Notes under the pieces: generated by a model
Told to the model about the DNA's origin: nothing
The model's input: the letters and a program-made list of their open reading frames with translations, nothing else
Database searches by the model: none
Made by a program: the position numbers and the translations under genes
Source: Lingula anatina
Taxonomy: Eukaryota; Brachiopoda; Lingulata; Lingulida; Lingulidae
Length of the DNA stretch: 64,000 nucleotides
NCBI RefSeq assembly: GCF_001039355.2
Contig: NW_019775661.1
Location: 56,108 to 120,107 of the forward strand
Direction: 5' to 3'
Shown: positions 23,400 to 39,700 of the stretch, piece after piece
Layout: each line of letters opens with the position of its first letter
How positions within the stretch are numbered: the first letter of the stretch is position 1

Positions 23400-24600
23400 C
23401 TTATCTAAATCATCCCCACCCCAGTTATATAGGAGTGAGTCCGTGGCGTCGGCGCAGGTTGGGTCTGCATCATTACCTACATTGTCTTTGCATTGCCAAG
23501 CATTGACAAATGATTCACGTATCCATTATCCATCACTTGAGCATTCTTAGTGCGTTCAGATGGCGTGGCCTTGCCATTTCAGGTCACGAGAGACAAATTG
23601 GTTTCACGTTAGTCTTATTTAAACAGAGAAGGGTAACAATGAAGAGGACACACAGAGCACGCTGGAAACATGATTTATTATAGCATGCTTTTTGATGCCA
23701 ACGCGATAAAATCGGCTACGCGAAAAAGTGATGCTTTTTCATAGATTTTTACATTACATTTTCAAGTGAAGTTATTTACAAAAACATTAATCTTTAAGTA
23801 GGAAAAAACGCCGATATAATTATTATTACTATTATCATTATTACTGTTGTTACTATTATTATTATTCGCAATGTAACGAGTGGAGAAAACTGAAATAGTT
23901 TGTACGTTGTTAACGTTGATCTTTTATTCATTTTCACTTTGTCAGTGGAATCATTTCATAGGTCAAACTGTCGGGAGCTCACACATGTCCACATGTAGCT
24001 TCAATCCTCCTATTTCGGTTATATCAAAGGAGTGCCGCCGAGGTGCAGGCATAAACAGACACATTCCTTCTCATTTTCCAGCATCCAAGTTTGCTTTAAT
24101 AATGAATTAGGAGCCTATCTAGCACTTACGCCAAGTCGTTCAATGTTAAATGGGTACTTTAGAGCGTCTACCACGCGCTGGCCCAACCAAACAAACATCT
24201 AAAACCTGTACTGTTTGTTATTTGTATCAATCTAACTATTTTTCTAACTCTGATTAATTCTTCTTATCAACGTCCGTGACACTGTGTCGCGAGGAGCTGT
24301 TATTTCATTTATTTCATCCACCTTGCCACTCTCTTTCACTGCCTGTGCTCTCTCAACTTCCTCACATCACGCACCAATCCAGCACATGACCAATTCTGAA
24401 ATGATTTGCATTTCGTGTTGCTAGTAAAAAACGGATAGAGTAACAATGAAGACGGATCACCTTTTGAAGGATTAAGTGCGAATAGGACCTCATGTTAAAA
24501 GAATGATAAATTAATCGGTAATGAATTAATTCGCTGGATAATGGGCTTCAGGTGTGAAAGTTAAGAAATAAAGTGGTACAAAGAGATCTGGCGCAGAATT
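23400..24600. promoter_or_regulatory. Candidate cis-regulatory island with homeodomain-type cores
   Basis: The composition is less AT-biased than the flanks, apart from an ATT-rich tract at about 23818-23865. Paired homeodomain-type cores occur at about 24509-24532 (AAATTAATCGGTAATG and TGAATTAATTCGC). Short open frames do not look like exons. Function is inferred from composition and motif clustering only. Confidence 0.25.
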
Positions 24601-27600
24601 GTTGGAGAAATAATTAATTGTTCACCTACATATCTGTCAAACAAGGATTTCCAGTTTCGCGGAATAATCGAGCTTTGTGTATTATATTCTTTTGATACAA
24701 CACTCAAAGTGCTTTTATTGGTAAATTACAGCAAGATAAAATAAATTGCCCTATTCCAGAACAAAAGTTTTTTATTGTTTTTTCTACTTTCTATTTGAAA
24801 GATGTAATTACCGTATAAAGTCGCCTCTGTTTGAACGGCCGTCTCTCAGGTGATACCAGGTATCTGTCGGTTTCACTGATAAGTTAGGTGTGTGTAAAAA
24901 ATGGTCAAAGTGACCGAAATCTGCTCTCAATATCTCAATTTCATTCAAGTAATAGATCGAAAAAAAAGATGTATCTGAAGTGTCGCCAGCGTAATTACAA
25001 TTGGACCACATATTCGAATATTTCATAAAGCTTGCTTTATATTAGTATGGTTTTAATGGCCTGATAGAGTTATAATTTGTTTGTTATGGAATGGGCGCAT
25101 CGCGTGCCTGGCAGAACAGTGCTGCGCTATGATTTCTGTACGGATTGGGGAAATTGAAGAAAAGCGAGCGACGTTTGAGGTGATAAAATATGATTAAATT
25201 GCGAGCGTGGAAGACAACGAAGATGGGATACGATTTTCTTCAATCAATGGACATATTAGAATGGGCAGCCGTTTCCTTTCCCTCAAGTTCGACTCCCCTA
25301 TTTGCAGGTAGAATAATGGCAGATCATTGCCCGCGTGCATGTCGAAGATTATAGCTATTACTCTAAGGAAGCTTGCCTTATCTCTAGCAAGACCAGTGAC
25401 TCCTGAATTGCTGTCAACAAATGTCCCCCAGACATGTGAACCAAGTAATTTCTACTTTACTCACAGCAATCCATCATTAGGCACTAAAATCGAACGTGAA
25501 CGCAACAGTACTCAGAATAGTTATATCGAAATGACTGTGAGAATCAGTTGATAGTGCCCCCATACTAGCGCTAGTTTGACATGATGCTGAACTTTCCGCC
25601 ACGTACATAATTAAAAAGGTGTTTGTTTTGTGGGTAGAAATGTTGTTAGTCATTGATGAGGGTAGATAGTGAGAAGATAATCGAATAGCGTTGATTGTTA
25701 TTAGACGCTTGGACTCCTCTTACACACAAAAGGGACAGCTGCCGCGACTGATCAAACTTTGTTCTTTGTTTTCCATTTCATTTCTGAATTATTTAACTAG
25801 AAATAATGTACAATTACATTAAATAAATGGGAAAATCAAAGTTTATCAATAAATTATTATGTACATTATATTTTCCTACGGGTGTTTAAATATCGGATAT
25901 TTAATTATTCAATTTAAGACAATTACAGTAAATCCAATCGGATACATTTTATGTTATTGATACTAGAACTTACCCTTATCTGCTTGGAGACGACATTTTT
26001 GTCATGACAACAAAGGTTACGCGCAATTTTTCAATCGTTTAAATAGATGTCTCGTCTGTCCAGTTATGTTTTGTCTGTCCTATCATGTGAAAACAATGCC
26101 AATCTCTTAAACAAAAACACAGATAAATACTTAAACCTGCGCTTTTATCGAGGACACACTTCAAAATAGATAATTCAGTAGTAGAAATGGTTAAAGCTCC
26201 TTGGCGCCTAAAAAGCGGAAGTACAGGCCAAAAATTCATTAAAAGGCTGGGATGGAGTAATTCTACTGTTAAATTGTACTGGTCACGGAGGGAGCTTTGC
26301 ATATCGTCGTCATTTATCCAAAGCCATGGGCCTTTGAATGAATTATCCGATTTGTCTTAAGCAGTCAAATTCATGACAGAAAACGATATTTCGCTCCGGC
26401 TCAATGCATTCGTTTGTTCCCGTGGGTTGGCTCCCACGTTCCTTAAAACCGTTAATTCGCAGGATTACATATATAATGACTATTTATACGACTATTGAAA
26501 AAGTGAATGGGGGATTAAATGCTGATTTCCATCGATGAAACATTTCTAATGAGTTTTTGTAAAGAACTGACAGGGTTGAAAACTATGTACAGTTTTGTAA
26601 CTTCGGTTATATATTTTTGATCTGACAGTGAGATTTATATACTTAAAATAGAATTATTTGTATGTATCTATCTTTATCGTTATGAGCAGACATTCTGTAG
26701 ATAAATAAATGCATGAAAATGACTTCATTAGTCAACCAGGATGAAAGGGCAAATAAAAACCATCATCAATGGCCTTAGTGTCGCAATGTAAAGTTGATTG
26801 TGTTCTCTGTACCAACTTCAAGACAAACAAATCAGAACTACAAATGCCACTTTAAAAAGAAATTTTAAAAAGCGAATTTCTCACTTTGAATACTATTTAC
26901 TGTTGGGGTTCGACACCGTTCCTAAGCAACAGGACGTCCTTTTTGCCACATCAAGTAGAGAACAAAGCAGAGGGTCACTGCCAAATGCTGGAACTGAAAC
27001 GATATAATTGCTGTTTCAACATGGGCGTTAATTAACCGTGTCAAGTAAAAAATAACTCATTTTTTATAAGTTAACTTTCGGAGGAAATTCAACAAGATCA
27101 AGTGAACCAAATTGGTCTCACCTTTTCAACGCTCACTTTCACAGCAAGAACAAGGTAGTTGTTAGTGAAGCCTTACTGCCAAATTTCAAAGATTACTCTA
27201 TCAATTAGCGTAACTCACAATCGAGCAGGTTCTCGTTGAAGGGTCAAGTCCCAAGCAAATAAGCAGCGGTACTTGTGTTTTCATCTTCCCTAATTAGACA
27301 ACATTCACACTTCACATGGAAAAAAAGCGGCCTCATTAAAACTCGCCGCAGCCGTGGAGATTGAACCCCTAGCCCGACACCTTAATCAATCATCGTGTGT
27401 TTAAAGAAAATTATCAGATAAAATTATGATTCTGTGTGTAATTGTAAACATTCGCGGTCCTACCATGCTGTGCTGTCGAGAGGTCGCAACAGCTAGGATC
27501 AAATTCGCTCAAAAAACTTAGTCTCAAACTGTGCAGAGTTCCTACTAAATAAATTCCTGGGTTCAGACTTTGGGTAGAGCGCAAGGTATCGAGTAATTAG

Positions 27601-30600
27601 AGTCATATCCAACTAGGTTGACTTTTAACACAGGAATTCTTAGCCTGAAAATTAGCCTGTCGCCTTCCAGAGCGAGAGCAATCTATGCCAGCATATGAGC
27701 CCTTTCCTATGATTGAGAGCGCAAATGGCGAACTAACTTCCTTGCAACCTCCTGACATTTATACCTGATCCAGGAGCTCTCCGCGCCGCTGCTGAGGAAA
27801 GCAAAAAATTACTTTCAATAACTTTAAACTCAGGGGAATTTAAAGATTTCACTTATTTCTCTTTCTATTGGAAACCCTGAAATTGAAAAAAGATATTTTA
27901 ATTCTTTGAGTGCAATATAGTTTTCCCCGTTTTTACTTACTTTGAACTTGGGAAATTGTAAATTTCTTTTTAAGTGAAAATCTAAACAGTCAAAATGTAT
28001 TTCGTCAAATATTCAATTCGCGGAAAACAGAATATTAGATTCGGAGTTACATAAATATAAATAAGAAAATCTAAAACAGGAAAATGGCAAGAAAAAATAG
28101 AGACGCATTCAGTTATTCTGTATCTTTAATGTCAAATGAAGCATTACCGCAATTTACCATAAATACGTACACTTTCTGGCTGCGAATATCAACGCCATAA
28201 TCAGATGGTATGCTGATGTGACCAGGAATTGATAATGTATGCAATATTCTGGGTTGTATTTGCTTAAACTGCACATTTTTCTCCAACTGCAGTCGAAAAA
28301 TGTCGGTTTTATTTTACTCTCCTTTAAAGCGGTCGGTAAATCACAGTCAATAAAGTACTTCGCATAATGTATGGCTTACCGCCTCTTAAGCTTGTCACCT
28401 TTAAAATATAGCGCGTTTGTCCGTGTCCTAAGGGTGGAATAATTTATAAATTAATACCCCTGTGGAATACATCGAAAATATTGTAAAGTGGATGGGAAAC
28501 ATGATTTTTTTCTATTCTAGATGCAGGTTAGTGCCACTAATAGCGGGTGACAACACCGTCCGTGACTCCTATCATCACGACAAATCTTAACTATCCGTTG
28601 TCCCCTACCTTGACAAACTGGGGACATTCCTAATGACATTGTAAAGACTCTTACTGATGCCACAGACTGCAGTCATTCGGGGCTCGGTAATCTATGGCAG
28701 GAGGGGACAATGGGCATCTGTTGTTGAGTTGCGAAAGTGGAAAAGGCCTTGTGTGGAGCTAAAATCAACTGCAAGTTAATGTTTTACATGAAGAACTTAC
28801 TAGTAATACAAACAACATATGAATGACGACCTTACAATATATCAGACAATAACATTCTACTTAAATTGGTTTTGAAAGAGTAATGAAGTTAGTATGCCAT
28901 TCATTTATATTTCATGCTCTGTGGTGATTTGTCAAATCATAATACATAAAAAACACAAAATGAAAAATAATAAGATGGGTGAAACAAATAACATATATCT
29001 ATGCCGACCAAAATTCAATGGTAATACATAACAAAGAAATTATTTTCCTACTATGTTTTTATCTTACAAATCTACAGTCAAATGTGGAAAGTTTCTGAGA
29101 TATTACACTATATATGTTATAGTGTTCATTTAAAATCTTATAACTTATAACACGTGGGAAATTCAATTCCTCAAATTATTTTTCTTTTTTTTAACGCAGA
29201 TAACAACTTTTTTTCAATTTTGACTTTTTTATTTTTCACCCTTCAACTATGTATTTTCCCGCGCTCAGCATTTTAGATTTCACACACCCAGTCAAACAAC
29301 CAAAAAAAATAGAGAGAAATAAATTCAAGTCATTCCTAATGTGCTCCTTTATCTGATGGTGAGATAAGCCTATTGGTAGGAATGTGAAGTTCGAACCTAC
29401 GTTTACTACCCTAATCAATCATATTTGAGATGAGGCTCGATTTCGGAGCGCCATTTCCATATAAAAAGGCTTGTACAAATATTTTCTACCTGAAATGCAC
29501 TTTGAAAGTTAATTTCCTAGTGTTTCCGAAGCGTATTTGTACTGCTCGGCAATCAGTCTCGTATGGAAACATTCCATTGTGGAATAAAGAATATTCTCTA
29601 TCGTGGCCGCCATCCAGCACCGATCGTGTCGCTTCCACAGCCGGGTGCACAGGATCACCGTATCATATCTGTCCAGTCACGTAGAGTGGGGGTCCTAAGT
29701 CTGACTACCGTCTCTAAGGACCAAGGGAAATTGTGATTTCCAACAAGTGTGAAATTGAAACTTTATTGATTATGCACATTTGACCCTGTGTACCACATTT
29801 TCTAGTTTTAACGAAAATAGGATTGTCTCCGTGTTCTTATTCTTGATAACATTTGTTCTTTAATTTTGCAAAAAAAAGTGCAATGAAATATTAACTTGGA
29901 GGTAGAATTTTTTCTCTAAACCAGCAGCTTATGCGTGGTTAAAAAAGAGCCCAGATGGACTGAATGCAATGATAATTGTACGGTTTCAGTTACCACCTAG
30001 ATTGAGTGTTCGTTTCTTCCTTTGAAAGAATAATTCGTTCCGAATGGACTAGAATTGACTTGGAAGAAAGCGCGCTTTCCAACACAGTTATTAAAGAAAA
30101 TGGACGCATGTTATTGATCAGGCCCCCTCTTTGTAGTGCTTTGTTCCTTCCATCACTTCGTTGAAGAGATTTGTTACCAGCTGCAGTTTGTTGTGATCGA
30201 TTCTTTTGCCCACCTTTGCTACCTACTATAATTAGTGCGCCATTTGAGAAGCAGATTGAGAGGGACCCGATGCGATGTCCCGCCATATGTCGGTGCTAGT
30301 GTGACACCGAAATTCAATACAAAATTGCGAAACAAAAAAATCCATCTCCAGATACTTAATTTCGTTATTGCGTGAATACACCTTATTTGTAAATAAATGT
30401 CTTTTTTCGTCGTGAAAGCAATCACTAGGCTGTGATCCCGAAGGTGTGAAGTATAAAATGAAAGCCAAAGAAAACACACAAAAGGTTTAAAAGATGGAAA
30501 CGGGAATAAACGAGCCGCAACCATAATTTGTTCGTGTAAAATGATGCAGATGCTTTTGTGACCAAGATGCTGATAAATTACCTTCAACAATTTCAATTGG

Positions 30601-33350
30601 ATATGACTCAAGCTCACAGAGGGCTGTGTAAAATTTGACACTGTATCAGGGAACAATAGGATCACAGAGATGAACGACTATGCCCCCATATAAAAGCAAG
30701 ATATCAAATTATGTTTAGCACACATCTTTCATAACGTCTTTGTCACTTAGAACTGCTAGCGTGCCGAACTGCTCAACCCCAAAAACGCCGTTGCACCCAC
30801 GATTCACACCCCGTATTCGTGTTTCAATCACTTAAGACCTCAGTTTTTGTGACCTTCAAAAGTCTCCTATTTTTCAAAAAAAGAATGGACGTTTAACAAA
30901 TATACTTCTAACGATACACCATTCCACACCAGAACCTTTTCTTTGATTGTCACAGTTAAAAGTCTTTCCGTGTTTTGCACAATTGATGTCGCGCATAAAT
31001 AATGACAAATTTCCTCCTTGTTTGAGTTTTATTCTTACTAATGACGGCGAACGTAAAGAACGAATTAATTGAATTAACTCAACCACCTCCAGTCTTCATT
31101 TACACATCTTCCATCATCTAAAACGCCAGTCTAGATGAGATTTTAATCCACGTCTTCACTTTAGTAGATTCAGTAGATTTTCCGGTCTCCCGCCTTTGAT
31201 TGTTTTGTTCGGCTGCCTTGAGACTTCACGAGTTTGTTGTAACACTTGCTGCCTTCGCCCAATTAAATGAGAAAATTTCCAATGTAACGGTTGTCTGGGT
31301 TAATTACTGTGGAATCCTGAGACATTTAGTTTCATATGCTACCAGCCTGACCTAAGTACAACGCCAGAGTTTCCTAGGTATGGAGTCACGAAAAATATTA
31401 CAACTAGGCCTACGTGGAGAAAGACATCTGATCTTTATTATTGATTTTATTATTCAGAACCGTTTAGAGAAAACAAATACCACATATACAAAATTGAATT
31501 ATATACTTTTAGCAAGCCAACTTTGAACTGGACAGATTTAAATTCTCAAATGTCACTTGCACAGGTTGCGGAGTAAACTCAGGCAACGCTATCTGAATAA
31601 AACATTTATCCTCTTTCTCTAAAACGATCCCCTTTTAGCTCTCAGCATGCCACAAAATGAGCTAGACTTAATTAACTAGGATAAATTTCTTGTTTGGCTC
31701 TGTTTGAGTCGATAATAAAAGATTGATTAGCCCAATTCATTTATTTATTGCAGCAAGACTTGATATCAGAGCATGACTGCAAAATCATTTGTGAAAAATA
31801 TGATGTGGGATCCATTTGTTTAATTCCCGTAATGCTTAGAGCGCGTTATCTCGTTCTCCCACAACTGCGAGTTGAGCGATCAATACCAAAATCACAAGAC
31901 CCAGCAGATGAGAAAATAACCGAAGAATGAAACGATTTATAACAGTAATAATAAGAGTATCATTATCTCTTTGAAACAGCCCAATTCACTGAAGCGAGAG
32001 CACTGTCATAAAACAAATGGGACGAATAATAAGAGAGCAATTACCACTTGGGAGCTATACTTTTCTTCTCGCCTTCAAGCGGAATAATGCTTTCAAAAAT
32101 GTCGCGGAACAAATTAGTTAAATACGACGTTTACAAACCTAAAATTGCCCGCAATCACTCGTCTTGCAGCCACAGTAGAAAAGTGGTTGCATAAAAAATA
32201 TACAGCCACATCACTGTCACTTTACAAAAATAGAAGGATTTATATTTCAGCACAACTACTACTGCAAAAAAAATCACTTTTTTCTCTCGATGTGCGTGAT
32301 TTTTTTTTTCATTCTAATCACTTTGTGAATTACATTATGGCAAAAATGTGTATGTGGGTTATTCCCAAAATAATGTACAGAGAAATAAACTTTACTACAA
32401 CTAAATCAAAATAGGATAGACACCATATCAAAATTGCAACAAAAAAGGAAGAGAATTCCATCATGTTTTCAGAAACCCTTCAGTTGGAATACATATCATT
32501 TGCTTGGTTTTGTTTAGATACAATTCAAGTGATCGTCTGGGCAATGGAGTTGTCAATCAGCAGACGATCGTCATAAAATTGAAGTATGGCGCGTGTGTTA
32601 ACATAAACAATAAGGCTTTGAGTGTTTCGTTTGCTGTAATTCAATCCCGTTAAGGCAGACGAGAAACTTCTAACTTTTTGGTCCTTAGAGTTCATAAAAT
32701 CTCACCTAAATTTGCAGCAAACTACCAACATGCTTTCAGACGTTAGCTGCTGAATATTTCACGAGAACAGTAATCTATTTGTTCGTTAATAATTTAGAGT
32801 CAAATTTCTGATAACTCAAAGCAAATTGCATTTCAACTTGAATAGCAAGCCATCATTATGAAAATAATACAATTTTAGCCTTGTCCAATTTCTAGATTTT
32901 TCTCCCGACCTTATCTTATTGAGATCAGCTATTTCAACGTGATTTTATCGCAAACGAGCGAATAATGATACTATTAAGCACAAAAGCAAATATAGCAGAA
33001 AATGACCCATTAAATTTTATATGTAATTTAGCAACTAAGATGGTAGACAAGAAAATTTACGAATAAATTTTGGTCACATAAACTACCATTAACGATGGCA
33101 TTTTCAAAAGTAGCTTTCGAGGATGCGTTAAAAAAGACAAAGTGGCGGTTTTGCTGTCTTACTAAAAATCCATTATCTTCAACTAAAAACAATAAAAATA
33201 TAAATTGCCCCTTTGAAGTAATCATTGATATGAATAAACCGCTGACTATCCCTCAGGTTCGCGTTAACTCTGTACATTTTGGTCATATTTTCGGTAGTTA
33301 TCTGTACTATGACGCCTCTGAGTGAATGTAGATACACATCACATAGCAGC
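24601..33350. other. Long gene-free region left of Msx
   Basis: About 8.7 kb with no supported gene. Frames at 26039-26302, 29430-29684 and 30219-30665 lack known domains and splice context. A short inverted CGTGGG/CCCACG pair lies at 26421-26438 and resembles two Su(H)-type cores, though closer together than the usual paired site. GC-richer patches occur at about 27300-27800, 28370-28750 and 31060-31380. I see nothing more specific. Confidence 0.4.
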
Positions 33351-33754
33351 ACATATCCTGCAAGTGATTCAATTCGCATACTCACTCTAGATCAGGTGCA
33401 TCTTGCTAAGCCTCCGAAAACAAATTATAACAAACGAGCTCGAAACCCTTGAAGCCGAGGGAGAGAGGAAGCCCAAGATCGTAAATAATGGCTGCCGTGG
33501 ACCAAGCCGAAACCTTCCAATTTCCAGCGCACCAAGAGATCCCGCCCTCTTCAACTAATCTAACATCATCCCGCTACTTGCTAAATGGGGTCACATCTAA
33601 TGTAGACCAACTACCACAAGCTGCCATGCAGACAACATGTCAATTTTCCCCAGCAACCCTCTAAATATCAATTCTTGCCTGCATCGCCGCCAAACTCAAA
33701 CCCCCGGTAAACCAACGATAAGCAACAGCGTATTGATAGCTTAATGTACAACAA

Positions 33755-33760
33755 TTTATT
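33755..33760 (-). terminator. Candidate Msx polyadenylation signal
   Basis: AATAAA on the minus strand, about 735 bases after the Msx stop codon. It is the first canonical signal I found downstream of the stop and would give a 3' untranslated region of about 0.75 kb. No transcript evidence is available. Confidence 0.4.
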
Positions 33761-34494
33761 TACATCTATACATTCACTTTAACATGCGAAAAAATTCGTA
33801 ATCATGTCATATTTTACCCCAGTTTTCAAATAGCACCAGCACATGTCGGGATATGTCAATCTCCAAAAATGGAGCTGTTTACTTTGTTAAATTACTATTT
33901 TCTATATACGTCTACATTGCTTTCAAAAGGAAAACATTTACAATCCGTAGTTGTCATTAAGTTACTGTTGCACAGCATTAATTCATAGTCGACTAAGATT
34001 GAAGGCTCTAGCCTTCTGAAACGATCATTTACTTATTTATATATTTACAAGGTCTTAAAGTGTTTACGTACTTTTGTCGTCAATTTTGAAAAAAAAAATC
34101 TAATGGTCAAATCTTGAGCAAATGGCAGGTGTACAATTGGCATCAGAAGCAGTTTGCTGGATCTAACAAGATTTTTTAAAACCTCCGGAGCCATTTGTCA
34201 CAAGCTCAATTGTGAACAGTTGCCTCAAAGAGAAAACTTTTTTAAATCGTTCTACACAATTCTAATGTGTTGTCAAAATGTCCATGGGAATAGTTTATCA
34301 CATTATTGCACGTTTCATATTAAAGCAAAAGTCGTGACAATTATTTAACAGTGAATTTCTCTTGATTGGATCGCCCTCCTGAGGCGGTACATATTAACTG
34401 AGGCAGTCATCCGAACAGAGCTGAGCTGCAGTGATAAACTGGATCCCAGAGGTTCTCTGGACTGAATGAGGCGAGTCTTGCGCCAGTATCATCA

Positions 34495-37572
<3,078 letters not shown>

Positions 37573-37711
37573 CGTGCCCGATCAATGCCAACCCAAAACC
37601 ACGTCCGTTGTGTCCACTCAGTCCAGATTTAGTCTTCTTCTCTGTGTCAGACGAGATCTTAGCTCCGAATGATCATAGTAAGCTTGATACCACAACATAT
37701 CCATCATGGTG

Positions 37712-37758
37712 GTGACGTCACAACACTAACGTCCCCTATTGGTCGAAAATTTAATTGG
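37712..37758 (-). promoter_or_regulatory. Msx proximal promoter: CRE palindrome and two CCAAT boxes
   Basis: A full palindromic CRE, GTGACGTCAC, is at 37712-37721, about 140 bases upstream of the ATG. Two reverse CCAAT boxes (ATTGG on the plus strand) lie at 37738-37742 and 37754-37758. The second overlaps TAATTG (37752-37757), the preferred core of Msx homeodomains, which would permit autoregulation. A TATTTATA sequence at about 37785-37792 is further upstream. The combination fits a CCAAT/CRE promoter; the start site is unknown. Confidence 0.55.
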
Positions 37759-37772
37759 CTGTAATAGAAAAT

Positions 37773-39700
37773 AAATTTGCTGTGTATAAATAAGTGCCAC
37801 TGACCGGGCTGTCTGTTTAATGTTTATTACTATCGCATAATCTAATTATGAGGAGGATGCTAATTAATGGATGGGGGTTGGGTTCACAATAGGGAGCCGG
37901 CGCTTGCTGTATTCTTCCCTTTATGTCGCAAAGGTATGTGAATAGACGGTATCTCTAAAAGGATCATTTGAAAAGGCTCATAAAATTTGATTCAAGCGAA
38001 TAATAGAAGCTATTTGCACTTTACATGCTGCTTTAGTGCCGATCAATAACCAGTTCTTTTTGAGTTGCCTAATTGCTTGAGCAAGCAGGCAGTCAAGTCT
38101 TGTCACTCTTTTCTATAGGGAGACAAGTTAAGTTTCAAGAAGGCGCCAGGGTCGGGGTACATCAAAGAAAACAGCCCCGCGCATAGAACGCAAGAGCTCC
38201 CCCCAATACGCAGAATTTGTAAAGTGAATACACCTCAAACCGTACTGGTAATACCAGATATTTTACACGCCCGCGGCGCAATGATCCACCTCTGTACCCA
38301 CGCACAAAGCGGAGGCATAACAAAGTGCAACTAAGTAGAGAAAGCCACTTAATGTAGAATCAAAACGATCCGTTCGAATCATCTTTTAAATGATCTCGAG
38401 TCATTTTGACATGAGGCTGCCGATTGTGTCGGTTTGAAACTATTAAACGCACAGACCCGGCAAATGATAGCTGACACTACTTTGGCCAAAGACACATTAA
38501 TGGGTTTCGAATAAACGGCAATAATTCTAGGTGAAAGATTAGCTATTTTCCGAACAGTCGTCCTCGTAAAAAAAGTCCGCAGTTGTTGTCTTGTATCTTT
38601 TGATCTGGGCCTAAGTTAAAGAGAGCCGTGGAGTGTGTTTATCTAAACTGGCGTCAATTACAGGATTCTTTGTTAAGAGATGTATACAAGGCTTGAGAAG
38701 ATTACTGTGCTAGTGATATCTAAAGGGCGCATCCTTTTATCCGTATTGACTCGGGTGTTACGTGGGAAAGGCCACCGGGTATTGAAAGAAACAAACAATC
38801 TAAGCACCTACTCATTAAGCTATCGTAAAATTAGTCCTTACTAACTTGCTAAGACTGTGATAAGAACTCCGTCTCCTTCCGCTCTCAAATAATTATCTGT
38901 AATAGATCCCGTTGCATTTACTTTACGAACGGCACGGAGGGGGGACGGGATTCTGTTCCGGTCACTTAGAGAGTTGCTCTGGCGCAGAATTGGAAATGAG
39001 GGACCAAAGAGCCCGCAGAGGGCCCGGCATTAGACTGAAACAAATTGAAATTCAGTTCTGCAACTTTCGCAAACTTTGGAATAATCGGGAACCTGCTGCA
39101 AAGCAGAGGGATAATTACACTCTTCACTGACCCGCGCTAGTGTAATTTGGACTCCCCAATCAAATGCTTGTTAACTAATGCCAGCGCACGTGCAAAATTG
39201 ATTATCAACTACCCCGCAAATTGTCTTTGCAAATACCGCATAATTGCGGAGTAAGCTTGTAAAACAAACAACGTTAAGGGTTTAGCATATTAGCTTTAAC
39301 AGTTTAATGAATTAGATGGTTGATTAACAAGCACTTCAAATTTTTGATTGAGCTGCGTGCCTCCCAAGGATTAGAAACCACCCCCCGCACCTTAGAAAAC
39401 AGTAAAAACAGCAAAGAAAAAAAACGGAGGTGCTAACATTGGCGGTGCGATGAGCCGTTACGGATTACGAGGCACGCCAACACAAAAGTCATCACGACTT
39501 ACAGGGAGGATAAACCCGGTTGCGGTGGCTATCTACGCCTGATGTCCGACAAAGAGAACAGATGCTGGCCTGACCAGTGTCATTCATAAAGTAACTGACC
39601 ACTACTGTGTACATTCATTAAAGTAATTAATTCTAATAAGGCACGTGGGATGTCTTCCGGTTAATTCAATACGAACGTGTGCTTCAAGGTGAAGCTGATT
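37773..39700. promoter_or_regulatory. Msx upstream region, GC-richer, candidate enhancers
   Basis: Nearly 2 kb of non-repetitive sequence of more balanced composition lies directly upstream of Msx. Close-set homeodomain cores occur at about 37838-37870 (CTAATTATGAGG and GCTAATTAATGG). The texture differs from the AT-rich DNA further left and right. There are no exon-like frames; a 72-codon frame at 38912-39130 shows no domain. Its regulatory role is inferred. Confidence 0.35.

Noticed and set aside
29340-29410. tRNA-like GTTCGAACC segment
   Set aside because: No acceptor stem or anticodon arm could be folded around it.
30219-30665. 148-codon open frame on the minus strand
   Set aside because: No recognisable domain, no upstream promoter or splice partners, and overlapping frames of similar length; likely chance.
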